In this document: piece by piece, positions 1 to 11,533 of the stretch
Numbering within the stretch: position 1 is the first letter of the stretch
Layout of the letters: every line of letters starts with the position of its first letter
Assembly: GCA_033725935.1 (NCBI GenBank)
Contig: MU867096.1
Coordinates: 346,598 to 410,597, forward strand
Reading direction: 5' to 3'
Length of the DNA stretch: 64,000 nt
From: Cladorrhinum sp. PSN259
Taxonomy: Eukaryota > Ascomycota > Sordariomycetes > Sordariales > Podosporaceae
Made by a program: the position numbers and the translations under genes
The notes under the pieces: model-generated
What the model was told of the DNA's origin: nothing
The model's database searches: none
The model's input: only the letters and a program-made list of their open reading frames with translations

Positions 1-769
1 CAGAAACCACATAAAAGGAGAATGGACCAAATTCCCTACTTTTATGTTGACAAGCCCTGCCCGTTTTCCTGGTGATCTTTCATATATTTTGTGTATTACA
101 ATGACTTGTTACCAGTTTAGTTTAGCCCCATTCCCAGTAGCTAATGATACATTCTGTGTGTTTGTGTGTGTGTGATGATGGTATCTCTCCCAGCACAATG
201 CAAAGAATCGTAGCCTCCAGCTATTCCCCTATTGTCCAATTTCCAATAAAATAAAGGAAGTCATTTGCAGTCTTGTTTACATGCCTGCTTCTTCTGTGTG
301 CGTGTATCATCAAAATCGTTTCCATTTGTTCGCTTGCTCTCCCCCACTTTGATTGACATTGAGTCCATGCCATTTGCCCATTGTAAAATGCCCATCCGAT
401 CCGGCAAAGCCTATGTGTACCGCCCAGGAAAACCAAAAGAGAAAAATGAAACCACATGGCTTGCTTTTTGGGAGTAAAACCCAGTGTTAAAACAGAAGCC
501 TCCAGTCCAGCTTTTAACAGCTCCAAATGAAACGAAGAAAAACAAAAAAAAGAGCGAAAGCGTCGAAGCTCCCTACCCCAGCCAACCCCATTGCTCCTGT
601 TCCCCAACCATATTCCGAAACGCCAAAACTTCTCGTTTCATATGTAGATGGTTTGCCATTTGGCAATACTCATCCCTCCAAATTCTGGTCCCAACATGAA
701 TAGAAACCCGAAGGAACTGACCTTGGTTAATGAATTTGAACAAGAAGGGAAATGGATGACCAGACAGTC
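1..769. other. Left edge, no gene seen
   Basis: No reading frame here looks like a protein. It is A/T-rich, with a short GT-repeat at about 163-174, and lies on the 3' side of the minus-strand gene that ends at 770, so its right part is probably that gene's 3' untranslated region. Confidence 0.5.
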
Positions 770-1642
770 TCAATCCATATAAAAGTCACCCTTGAGGATG
801 CGTTCCTGAAAGTGATCAGGCTTCTGTGGTACGCGAGCTCTCGGAGGCTGCTGAGCGGGGGGTGCCGGCATATCCGACACTGACCTGGCTCGATCATGAC
901 GAGGGCTAGGGGCAGCGGTAGGTGGCACTCCGCGAGGAGGGGAGGCGCTCAGGCCGGAAGCGAAGGAGAAAGAAGGGCGGGCACTCTGGGCGACGGTGCT
1001 TTCGGCACGGGACCTAAGCTGATCGGACCAGTTGAAGCCTTGGTCTGATCGAGGAGATAACAAGTCAGAACCAGATCCAAGCGGGTTTGCAGTGCTTGCC
1101 TGAGAAGCAGCACCTGCCTTGGCCCATGAGTAGTCACCATCAGCAGGACCCGAGAGGGTCGGAGTTGGGGCGCCACCACCACATGTGACAGTCTTGCTTC
1201 TTCTCAGGGGGTGCGGCTGCTTACCATTTGTACCAGGGCTGACGCCTGCGCGCATGCTGCCTCGCATGGCGGCCTGGTTGGCGCCAAAGCTCATGCGTCG
1301 AGTGAAAGGAGTTGTGGGGATGGTGCGGGCGTCATCGTCCTCGATGGCACTCTCATCGATCGAGTCGTTTGTAGAAAGACTGGCACGACGAAGGATAGAC
1401 GAAGGAGTAGTAGGAGATGTACCTGGGAGACCAAAGGTGGAGACCGAAAGCCTCCGACGCTGGTCCAAGGCTGTCGTCGAGATAGGAATAGGGAAGCCTG
1501 TCACCGAGGGCTGCGAGAGGGAGTTGCTCCTGAACAGGTTCGTCAGGGCGGTCGAGGCCACAGACCCGCGTCTCTGTTGTTGTTGTCGTGACATGTCGTT
1601 GGGATTGTTGTAGCCGTTGGGGGATGAGTTGTCTGAAGACAT
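770..1642 (-). CDS. Serine-rich fungal protein with several RRxS sites, function unknown
   Basis: A 290-residue protein in one open frame. I place the start at the ATG at 1642 because it begins a hydrophilic low-complexity protein, while the open frame upstream (to 1936) looks like leader sequence. It is mostly disordered: Ser/Pro/Arg-rich, with four basic RRxS sites (serines near residues 27, 66, 88 and 118) and an RRSKT at 147-151, the form protein kinase A and related kinases prefer. The C-terminus (PKPDHFQERILKGDFYMD) and the short GFNWSDQLRSRAES stretch look like conserved blocks of a widespread but unnamed Pezizomycotina protein. An in-frame GTAAGC...GGCAG segment (1114-1224, 111 nt) could be either an intron or coding, since removing it keeps the frame. 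No catalytic domain is visible. Family recognition is from memory. Confidence 0.75.
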   Translation of the reverse strand: MSSDNSSPNGYNNPNDMSRQQQQRRGSVASTALTNLFRSNSLSQPSVTGFPIPISTTALDQRRRLSVSTFGLPGTSPTTPSSILRRASLSTNDSIDESAIEDDDARTIPTTPFTRRMSFGANQAAMRGSMRAGVSPGTNGKQPHPLRRSKTVTCGGGAPTPTLSGPADGDYSWAKAGAASQASTANPLGSGSDLLSPRSDQGFNWSDQLRSRAESTVAQSARPSFSFASGLSASPPRGVPPTAAPSPRHDRARSVSDMPAPPAQQPPRARVPQKPDHFQERILKGDFYMD

Positions 1643-4600
1643 GGTGAAAAGGGAGGGATCGCAAAGCGGGAAAAGGAAGGAGTTTATATCGCGGATAACG
1701 AAAAGCCGATGACGCTCTCGTGCGAGGCGCAGGGGTGGGTTGAATTCAGATGCCCGACTCGTATGTTTGGTTAATTGGGGTGGTTCGAGTTTGAGCGTGC
1801 ACCGGCGCCTTGATGAAGTGGAGGTGAAACGCTTAATAGTAAAAGTCGTGCGGGGATTGAATGACGAGAGTGGTGTAACTTCAGCACTGTGAGACTCTAG
1901 GGATGGGAATGATGGGATTTCTTTGTGTAAAGTCAAAACGGGATCGACGGCGACTCGTTCGATTTCGCAGAAAATGGTCCCTTCTTTGTTGTGGAAGGGC
2001 CAGTAGAGAAAGTGGTCGGGAAGGGGCCGGACTGTTGAGCGGGGTGCTGTCTGCCTGGTTCTGTGACGATGGGACTGACTCGATTGTTTGACAATGTGAA
2101 AACAAAATGAAGGATGGCAGTTATAAGTTGGCGAGTTGGTGTCAAGAGGAAAGAAGAGCGAGAAGAACGTCTAGGTCGTCTTTTCCAGTCCATCTTTCTT
2201 ACCTCCGGCGATCGCTCCCCCCCTCACACCCCCAATTACTGTTAGCGCAAGTGTGCTGGTGGCAGACTGGGGCGCCGATCAGTTGTCCGAACAGCACAGA
2301 CGCCGCTATCAGCATTCTATAACTCATTGAGCTATGTCATTGGCTACCATGATGGTGAGTGGGGCTTGGGTCAAGAATGGTCCAATAGTATCTGCAGGAC
2401 TGCTGCTAGTCTGGAGTTTGGTTCCCCAGTCCTTCAGGGGAACGAAGCCGGGACTAACAATTTAGAGTAGACCTCGACGTCACGGTTCCCCACTTATGCC
2501 ACCTCTCCTAACACTCAGCGTCCATCCAATGGAATGATTTGCGGGGTACTTTTGTTGGATGAGGCACACGTCTGGGGTAAACTCCATAATCAATCAACTT
2601 CCCTTGCTCCTTGCCAATTGTTTGTATTAACAATAACACCATCGTTAGGTAGGTACTAGTAAACCAATAACTGCTGTATCCTGCCACTCTCGGGTTCCGA
2701 GCGTTGAAAGGAACGCAGCAGACATGCGGCACGGGCTTAAGCCTAATCAGGCATCTGAGACAATAAAACGGCGCTGCCGACATGGAATTTACCGTTTGTC
2801 CATCAACCTCCAGCATCGCTCAATTGGATATTTTTCTCTCAAAAAACTTTACACGTGTATTACTTTCCCAGATCTGCCCCATCAGCATTCCCGTTACAGC
2901 AAGATCCTCAAATGAAGGGACTTTACCGAGTCCGCCACCTCTGCCTCTCCCGCAGGACCCTTTTTACCCCGCTGCAAGTTGACTTTCCAGAAGTGCCAGG
3001 TCGCCCTCACCGGTCAACGATGCGCTCTTGTGGTGTTGCAGTTCAGTGCAGGCAACCATCACGGAGGCTCGTTCCGGGGCCCCCTAACACACCTCTTCTC
3101 GTCTCTTTCTGTTTGCGACGCCAGGTAATTGAATCGTCTGTCTCAGCTGCGACCCGAGATGCTTTGGGTTGCATGCACCCTCCCTTTATCCCAGGGTCTG
3201 GCGCACGCCGTGCAGTAGTCTCATCCATCTGCCAAGTATGCGTGGATCTTGTTCAGGCTAGCCTGTGTGTCTGGCCAATTCCATGTCCAAAAGATAAAAG
3301 CATAGCTGCATTGCTGCTGCACGTCCGACCAATGAATCGTCTCGACCACACTTGAGAGGATCTGGTCATCTCTAGTGTTGTTCGCCAGCACAAAAGAACG
3401 GCTCTCACTCATCATCACCAGTGGCGAAGTCAGCACCACCAACAGCAACAGAACGACGACAGACATCCGTAGGGCTGTTTGAGTGAGGGATGATTCCTTC
3501 GAGGTTGAACTCTCCGAGAGACACGCACATCTGGGGTAACACCAAGTGTCAACGTTTGCTTTTTCCAGTTCACCGGCCCATGTCGGCGTCATGATCGAAC
3601 CGCCGCCGGGTCTCTTCACTCTATGCCCGTTACTTCCGATCTGTCCATTATGTCCATTCCCCGCAGTGGATGGCCACATGCAATATCGCAACCGCATGTC
3701 CCAATGCAGGCTAGACCTGCTAGCACTTCTGCCGAACGTTAGAAGGAGCCCTTTGGGCAGACAAGCATTTCACCTCACCCCGGGGTTCCAGGTTAGCAAG
3801 ACTTGGCCACCAACTTTTCCTTCCTTCGCCTGATAAGCGGCCATTGACACTGGACAGAGCAGCTTAAAGTAAAGAGCCATCAGTTGTAGGTAGAATAAGA
3901 AGAGGGGCTTGAGCCATGACATCAGGACGACTGCAAACTCTACTGAGCGCCGGGCACCTTTCTGAGATGGCAAGATAATCCAGGATGGACATCAACCTGG
4001 TTCGTTGGAGAGTAGCATCCCCTCCTTCTTGCGGCCACCTGCATGTAAGCTGGGAAACTGACAACAAAGCCGTTGGTTGACCCCTACCCCACAGACAGCC
4101 ATGACAGAGAGACAGATGGCCGCCCCCCCCCCTTGCACTTTCCCTTCCCTTGCTTGCCCTACACCCTACACGCGTCTCTCCATGATGAACTGCCAAGGCA
4201 ACTGATCGGCAAACGTCTCAATATAGTGAGTACGCTGTTTTCTAATCCATTGGTTTATCTCCAATTCTTTATCTCCATGTAACACTTGGAACCTGGTCCA
4301 TACTTTCAAAGGAAACAACGGTCTCAAAGCTACCTCAGATAGAAAAGAGATCCATCACATGCATTCCAGATATACCTGTTACGATACCCGGATCGGTCCC
4401 AGTGACATGACAGCGTCCAAGTTGACCATCACAAGGGCGGCGGATGCCGGACTGTTTGTTGAACGTGGACAAGAAGATCTGAGACGTGTGTGTTACGCCA
4501 ATCTAGGCACAATCCGGCCTGTTATTATTATCTTCTGGACCTCATTCGGATAGGCCGCGTACGGTGTCCCTTTCCTAGTCCCCATGTAAAGAAGAAGCCA

Positions 4601-6667
4601 CACGGACTGCGGTGCAACATTCGATATGATACCACAAAAAGGACAATAAACCAGCTGTTTACGCTGCATATAATGTGATCCCGAGGTATGCCCAACAGGA
4701 TTATAAACAAAGGAGACAAGAAATTCGGGAATGAAGCACAAATGATATGAAAAGGCGACCGACTTTCTCCAGATGGATGTAACAACCACCATATCTCTCT
4801 TTATGCAGCCTGCCTGTTTTGGTCGCCTTACGAGCGCCAGCGTGCTACGTTTCCGTCCCACTTCGTAGTACATACGACGTAGGAAGCCATCACAAGTAAG
4901 GCAAAAGAATGGCATGGAATCTGGTTCCGTTGAACAATGTATAATATTGTGTTTCGGTTTCCCCACCAAACACCTTTGCTGTTGTGCGTGAAAAAGAAAA
5001 CAGATTCGTCAGTGCAGGACGCTCGTATAGTTACTCAAGCCCCCATGAGATCCCATATTGTAATTCATTGTGGGTGGCAGTCTAGATTGCCCGTGATTGT
5101 CCCTTTATCCCGCCCGCTCTCTCCCGGGTTGCCTTTCCCATCTTTCCCTATGATTCTTACAAACAAGAAAAACAACGCGAGTATATCGGAAACATCCGAC
5201 GGGCAGTGGCAAAAAAGCTGTCAAGCAAAACACAAGATTCCACATCTGATCGGAATCTGGACCATCCCCGTGAAAATGGAGGTAACCCCCTAATGTCCGT
5301 CATATCAATTTCACTTCACATCCTGGGCCATATCGATCGATGAGGCGCGACGGGTTCGTTAGTATTCCAATTGTTGATTGATCAGTTTCACGCTGCCTTT
5401 GGTATACAGTGCCCGTGAGTGCTTAAAACAAGCCCCGTAGCTAATCCACTTTTTGTGCCCATCAACCGCGATGATGATGAAATCCGCCATTCAGAACAGA
5501 TTCATCTCACAAACACGCCCCGAGTAAAAGTCCATAAATCTGATCTGCAATCCACCCACCTAACATTACTCCACCAAAAACAAGCATTCTTCCTTTCCTT
5601 AATCCGTTGCGTTGATAAATAGTTCAAATGGCGAAATGCTTGTTTATTTTCCCATCATGTTAGTTCGGTGATCGACAATCCACCCCATCCATCTGTCCAC
5701 CCAAAGAATCAAGCATAGCCACATATGTACAGTACATACGTACAAACCTCCTCCATTTAGCCATCAAAAGAACCCCTTATGACGATCTTTTGCAGATCTC
5801 GCTCCGCTCAAACAGAACACACCACATGTCAGGAAGTGACACAATTAAGACATTCAAAACGACGAAAGATGTCATATATCACATCTCATATATTCTCGCA
5901 ACCTTCAATTAAATCGACTAGCCAAGGCTACGTCTGCTCAAAAAAGATACCAGAATACGTAAAAAGGCACAGGGAACAGCATGATATCATTGCTCATCAC
6001 TGTCCAGTGTCGTGCACAACAACCGAGTCCGCTTTCCTCGCCCCATCATATCAAAGCATTCACGATCATCCTTTAAACAAACGAACGAAATGCAACAAGC
6101 CAAACATACCAAAAGGAAGAGGGGGTAAAAAAACCGTCAACAGCGAAGAAAGGGGGAAAATGGGATAAGGGTATCATCTTTCTCTCCGCCCGTCTTCTCC
6201 TCCTCATCCTTCTCCCCGTCTCTTGTTTGCAGTATTACACGCGAGAAAATCCGCAATACTCACTCTATCTGGCTCTCGGGATTGTTACATACACAAATGT
6301 TATCAATCAACCAAACAAAGCGACCTTTAAAGAGAAAAAAGAGTCCAAAACCCCCCACAATTATTCATTTGCCTTCATATTTTTAGCTCCTTATTGCGCT
6401 CCTTTCTTGCCATGCTCATATCCTTTTTGTGTAGTTCGTTATGTGTAATCGTACAGTGTGTATGTATGCTTGCTTTTTAAGACATCCGCGCTTTTCCAGT
6501 GTCCCACCAAACTTCCCAAAGAATGCAAATCGCTGATAAAAAGCCTAGAGAGCTCGCTCCCTAAGTTGAATTTGAGAAATGACGTCGCTTGTTGATACAT
6601 TTCGTAAGGCGAGTTTTTTCCCCGAGTAATGAAATCATAGGTAGAAAACCTTCCGCCCATGAACGAG
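1643..6667. other. About 5 kb without a recognisable gene
   Basis: It lies between the start of the 770-1642 gene and the 3' end of the BTB gene, so it is one gene's promoter/5' leader and the other's 3' region. The many 60-170 codon open frames show no domain, codon periodicity or splice pattern that I can support. Pyrimidine-rich and A-rich stretches are common (for example 6170-6230). I found no tRNA, 5S rRNA or transposon remnant by eye. An unannotated non-coding RNA or rapidly evolving small gene cannot be excluded. Confidence 0.4.
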
Positions 6668-9662
6668 TTAGGGTGCGACGTTAGCTGTCTTTGGCGCAGC
6701 AGCAGGAAGCATGGCCTCGCTGCTTTCTTTCGTCACTGGCTGCTTCGTGACCGTCGTAATGAGGGCGGGAGCACTAATTGCGAAATCGTCGTCATCGGCA
6801 GAAACAGCATGCCCCACAATGTTCCCAGCCTCGTTTCCGTCATCCTCCTCGAACACAATCGACTCGCACATGACATCGTCTCCCGCCGTTGATGTGACAG
6901 GCGTGAAGGCTGTAATCGTTGACCTCTCGTCTTCCTCTTCCCCGGGCCGCGTCGACAAGCTCTTGCCACTATGTGGTGGACACCAGGTATCTGCAATATC
7001 CCATGGATTCCCCCAATCGCCAGATACGCTCTGAGGCGGCTTAATTTCCTCCTCCGGCCGACCTTGCTCGTGCTCGTGACGATTCCCTACACCTGCCCAG
7101 TCATCGCTCTGCCTGATTTCCTCCGCAGCGTCTAAGTCGATAAGGCTCTCTTCGTCGGCTTCTCTCGCTCTGAACGGGCCGTCTGCCGGTGCTTGGTGCT
7201 CATCTTGGTCAAGAAGTGACCAAGTGTCCTTCTTTGGTCCCTCTACCTCAGATTGCTGCTGTGTGCCAGTATATACGGTCGAGGATACTGCAACATTGTT
7301 GGGAGCTATCTGATGGTGCGGTGTTGATTTCCTCGCATCAGAGTACTGTGGTTTCTTCACATCAACGGCTTGCTTGTCTATGCTCATCAGGCACTGCCTG
7401 CTCCCATGCTCTATTTTTTCCCAGGTCGATGCATCCCATACTCCCCACCCATTAGGCACTGGTTTCTCCATGGCAGCTCCATCGGTTTGTACGGGCTGTT
7501 TTATATCCGCTAGTTGGCCTTGATGCAATTGTTGTAAGTTATCCTCGCGCTGAGATACAGAAATCGGCTGCGGTTTGCCGTCGGGTTGAGGCAGAGCATT
7601 TAGCTGAGGCTTAGCCTCCGTGACGGGTGGATATATCGGTTGCGGTCGCGCCTCAGACCGAGCCGGGTAGTTCTGCTGAGGTCTCTCCGTTGGGCGAGGT
7701 AGGTATATAGGCTGGTGTCCTTCTTCTGGCTTAGCAGAACAAGCTAATGGAGCTCGGTCGTGCCGCCAGGGTTGGTTCAACCGTACATCACCTCGTCTCC
7801 AAGGCCCGTCCAAGTCGCGGCTCTTATTACGATACCTGGGGGGAGGCCGCTCTTCCACGTGCCGTTGGACAATATGATCTTGGGTTCGCTGCGGAGTTGA
7901 AACAGAGCTAGGTGGAGATCCAAGTAGTTCTTTACTTGAGAACCAAAGCGAATCACTCACTAGATTCGGATAGATATATTCGACCCACCTAAGCTCGAAC
8001 GCGGTTTGGAAGCCAGGATTCAGAATAAGTTCCATGAGAGTCATATCGACGAGGTGTGTCATGACTTGCCTCAAAGGCAGCATTTCTGGCCTGCTTCCTT
8101 GCTCATACATCATGGCCAGAGCAAAGCCAAGAGGATTATAGAGAGGGAGAAGGTCAACAACGGTGGAATGACGAATTAGTGGGAGACATTCTGTCAGGAT
8201 ATCTGTAGCCTCATTGATTCGGTCAAAGGCGAAGCGCATCATATTTGAGCAGTTAACCGAGGCACCGCAGATATACTTGAACACATTGACCCGAAGGGGT
8301 TCACCAACCAACGGGTAGTCACGCGAGTATCTGGCGTTTGGGTAGTTATGCGTATACATAAAGTGTAACGCGCTGCCAAGCTGTTCGGGTGCATGGCGAT
8401 TTAGCTCAAACCGAACATAACCGAGGCTCTGCAAACAGTATGTTTAGCATCAATGATTGAGAGATGGGTCAAGAGATTAGGAGGTACCCACGCAGTCCTT
8501 GGGAGGCAACTTTTCCTTGAACCATTCTGATTCTCGGCAGAGAATGTCGTGGTGAAGTCGCCACTCATGGCCATTGCACACAATTAGAACGTCCCATTCA
8601 TACTGACATTCCCAGAGACTATTCGAGAAAGTTAGCGTCCATGAACTTGTCAAAAAATGAGGCCGATCAAGAAAACACTTACTTCAACTCCCCCCTGTCG
8701 TGCATTGCGATGACATGTGCCATGCGTTCAGCCCTCTCCTCAATCTGCCTCAATCTTTTCTGCTCTTCCTCAGCGGCCTGTTGGCGAGAAGCAAATACTT
8801 CCTGCGGTGTATATGAAAACTCAGAGTTAGTTGCTCGAGGAGGAGTAACCGGAGGCGAAGGAGGACTGTCACCCATGGAAAAGCGACGTCCCCTCTCTTT
8901 GGTGGCAGCGCATATGCTGGGTTCGTTCCTAGACGTTTCCCATACTGACGAGCTACTATGTCGTTTCCATTCGGCGGATGATTTGCGATGTTGATGGCCT
9001 TTGGGTTTCCCCTTAGGTTTCCCTTTGTGCTTGCCATTAATTCTCTCCATCGCCGGAGCTGCCGGCACAACAGGTTGTGGTTGACCCGATGCACCATCTG
9101 CGGCTTTCCGGGCAGCCTTGGACAGCTTTGAGGATTTTGTCTCGTCCGTGGCGGAAGTGGGTGGCTTCATAGTTTGGCCGGCGTTCATAGCAGCCGGGTA
9201 ATTCTGGCTTTCCTTCAGTGGTCGCAGCAACGGCGCCGGTGATTTCTTTCCTGAGAGGGCTTGGGCGTAGGAAGAAGGGGTCACGGGAGCCTTTTTGATG
9301 TTCGTGCTCTCCTGAAACTTTGCAGGTGGAGGTAAATGCGGAGGCATCGGCGGCAACTCTGATACGAATCCCGGCTTCTCAACCTGAGGGGGCCCTGTCT
9401 TGACGACTTTGGGAGACCTCGACCTCACCTCAGAGGCTTGACCTGGTGGCTGTTTGGTGGGTTTACTTGACGAAGCGATGCCTTGGGATTGCTTCCTAAA
9501 CTGGGGAAACTCCTGTTTAGTGGTATTTCTTGGCGGTTGGGGTTTAGGCGCAAAGAATACTTTTTGGCCGCGGACGGCATCGGCATATGACGCACTTGGG
9601 CGTTTTGCTGCTGGTTGTGGAGGCGGCGGCGGAAGCGGAGGAACAGGGTCAGGAGGATCCAT
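6668..9662 (-). CDS. BTB/POZ domain protein with proline-rich N-terminus
   Basis: Three exons: 9662-8683, 8618-8492 and 8428-6668 (introns of 64 and 63 nt; donors GTAAGT and GTGGGT; acceptors TAG and CAG). They give about 955 residues. The start at 9662 begins MDPPDPVPPLPPPPPQ; the open frame continues upstream but looks like leader. Residues 1 to about 325 are Pro/Lys/Ser-rich and contain two related blocks, SYADAVRGQK and SYAQALSGKK. A BTB fold follows at about 328-400: WDVLIVCNGHEWRLHHDILC, then EWFKEKLPP, then, across intron 2, SLGYVRFELNRHAPEQLGSA and LHFMYTHNYP. The BTB core is thus split over both introns. A helical BTB-associated region follows, then a long disordered tail with six 12-residue repeats and one SLIDLD. 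BTB domains mediate dimerisation and often recruit cullin-3, but in fungi most such proteins are uncharacterised. I do not assign a pathway. Confidence 0.82.
7509..7725 (-). repeat. Six degenerate 36-bp coding repeats in the BTB gene
   Basis: The protein reads as consecutive 12-residue units: EEGHQPIYLPRP, TERPQQNYPARS, EARPQPIYPPVT, EAKPQLNALPQP, DGKPQPISVSQR and EDNLQQLHQGQL. The shared pattern is E-x-(R/K)-P-Q-(P/Q)-x followed by a proline-rich half. Boundaries are approximate. Confidence 0.7.
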
Positions 9663-11533
9663 GGTTGAAGATTTTCGCTTCCGGCCCTGATTTTCTTGGG
9701 TTTGGCGTACCCAAACAAGAACTGTGATGTCAAAGTGATGAGGCCAAATTATGCAGCGTCGACATGGCTGTGCTGCTGGTTGACGGCTGGCTGCAGAATA
9801 TCTAGGTACCGTTGTGAGAAGCAGTAAACGCAAAAGTGAATAAAGGTTGAAAAAGGTTGAGGGTGAATGCGGCAGGGAGTAAACAGTGTGAGATGTGAGT
9901 GAGTGGATGCGAATGCGATCGCCCGTGGTGACTGCAACTGTGATTGTATTCTGCTGGAAAGAACCCAAGAGATGAGCCCGTTCACTTTTTTGCTTATTAG
10001 CTGTCGAGGAAGGTTTTGGTGCGTCTTATACCTTTTTACTTTTTTTTTTTTTCTATGTTGTTCGGTTTTGACGATGCTGCTCCACGCCGGCCTTTAAATG
10101 TCCCCAGACTGCGCAAATTTTCTGTTCTACGACATCAAGTCCGGAAGAGAGGAGTGACGATGCGTAGCCCACAGTGTGCGCGAGATCTTGTTTTATATAT
10201 TTTTTCTTCCCTAATATCCCGTTTAGAAAGCTTCCATGAGTCCCGTATTTAGGTTGTGTGCAAAATGAATGGGGATGCTGCGTGAATTCCGCTGCTGGAA
10301 GATTCAACGAGTTTCGGTGCTAGTGGACCATTTGGACGACAAAGGTGTAGGCAAACCCGGAAGACACTTCAGATGTCATCCAGTTCGTTTTCAGTTCGGA
10401 ATTCCGGGACAAACACGAAAGGCCCAATTACCTGATCAGCAGAGAGGGAAAGCACAACGACCGGGAAAGCAGCGCAGGTGCATCCGTCTTCAAGAGGTAC
10501 ACTACTTCGCTTGATTGCACGCACGCATCACTAATTATCTGATAACCGACATACTATTTTATAGCCTCCTCGGTCTCTAGAACTCTTCTTATGGTCACAG
10601 AATCTCATAATCTTCTTCTTCCCTAACCCATCCCCATTCTCATGCTCATCTTCATGCTCATACGACTTCTGATCATCCTCGTATAACCTCTCATCAAGAT
10701 GATCACCATCATCGCCATATGTATAGTCTTCGTCACCGTGCTGTTCTCCATGCCCACCCCTAATACCTTCCATATGCTCATACATGCTCAAATCGCGTGG
10801 ATGCCATATGTTCCAATGTTATCATGCTGCCCAAGGTCAACATAAGGACTTGACTCTTAAAGACCTCTTACCACAGACCTTTATAAAGCAGGCATCAAGG
10901 CCCTAGCGAAAGTAAATAGGAACTTTTGGATCTCAGAGAGCCACCGCTAACAAACGCTCAAGGTGTGCAATGTACCCTGAGTACCTCTGTGCGAGCACAC
11001 AACAATAATCCTGCTAAGCTACAGCTGATACCAAAACAATGGGCCACTCAATACTGAAAATGGGGATCAAGGGTCCCATCTTGACTTTCGACCATGAATG
11101 ACATTGTGAAAGCTGACGGTTGTGTTGCTCTCTTGATGGTTTAAGTCCGAGTACATAGCCGCTGGACAATGCTGATTTTGGTGGATGATGGATGATTTTT
11201 ACAGCAATGTGGGTAGGTCTAAAGGGAGGGACGAAACGAATGCTTGCGAGAACATCGGATGCATTGATGGAGAACACTCGATATTTGAAAAAGAAATCAC
11301 GGACACCCAAGTCTCAAGGGATGCTCAAGAGATGCTCATCACCGCTCCATCCGCATCCCTGGACAAATCAACAAGCAGGCAAGGACCGCTGTGCTTTTTT
11401 TGCAATTCCCAGCAAACTGCGGGCAAACCCTGGATGAAGCCTACCTGAAGTTTCTGTATCATCATTTGAGCTGTAATATCGTTTGAAAAGAAGTAACAAG
11501 ACAGGGGGAAACCTGTCCAGTGGGTATTTTAAT
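9663..11533. other. Intergenic, promoter side of BTB gene and 3' side of PXR1
   Basis: About 1.9 kb without a supported gene. It contains a T-run at about 10040-10055. An acidic/His low-complexity frame at 10531-10791 (minus strand) comes from TCATC/TCATGC-rich DNA, and I do not accept it as a gene. Nothing else is recognisable. Confidence 0.4.

Noticed and set aside
3590..3600. GGTTCGATC on the minus strand, like a tRNA B box
   Set aside because: No A box or cloverleaf at the right distance.
10531..10791. Acidic/His-rich 86-codon frame on the minus strand
   Set aside because: Comes from TCATC/TCATGC-rich DNA; no conserved start, domain or splice pattern.
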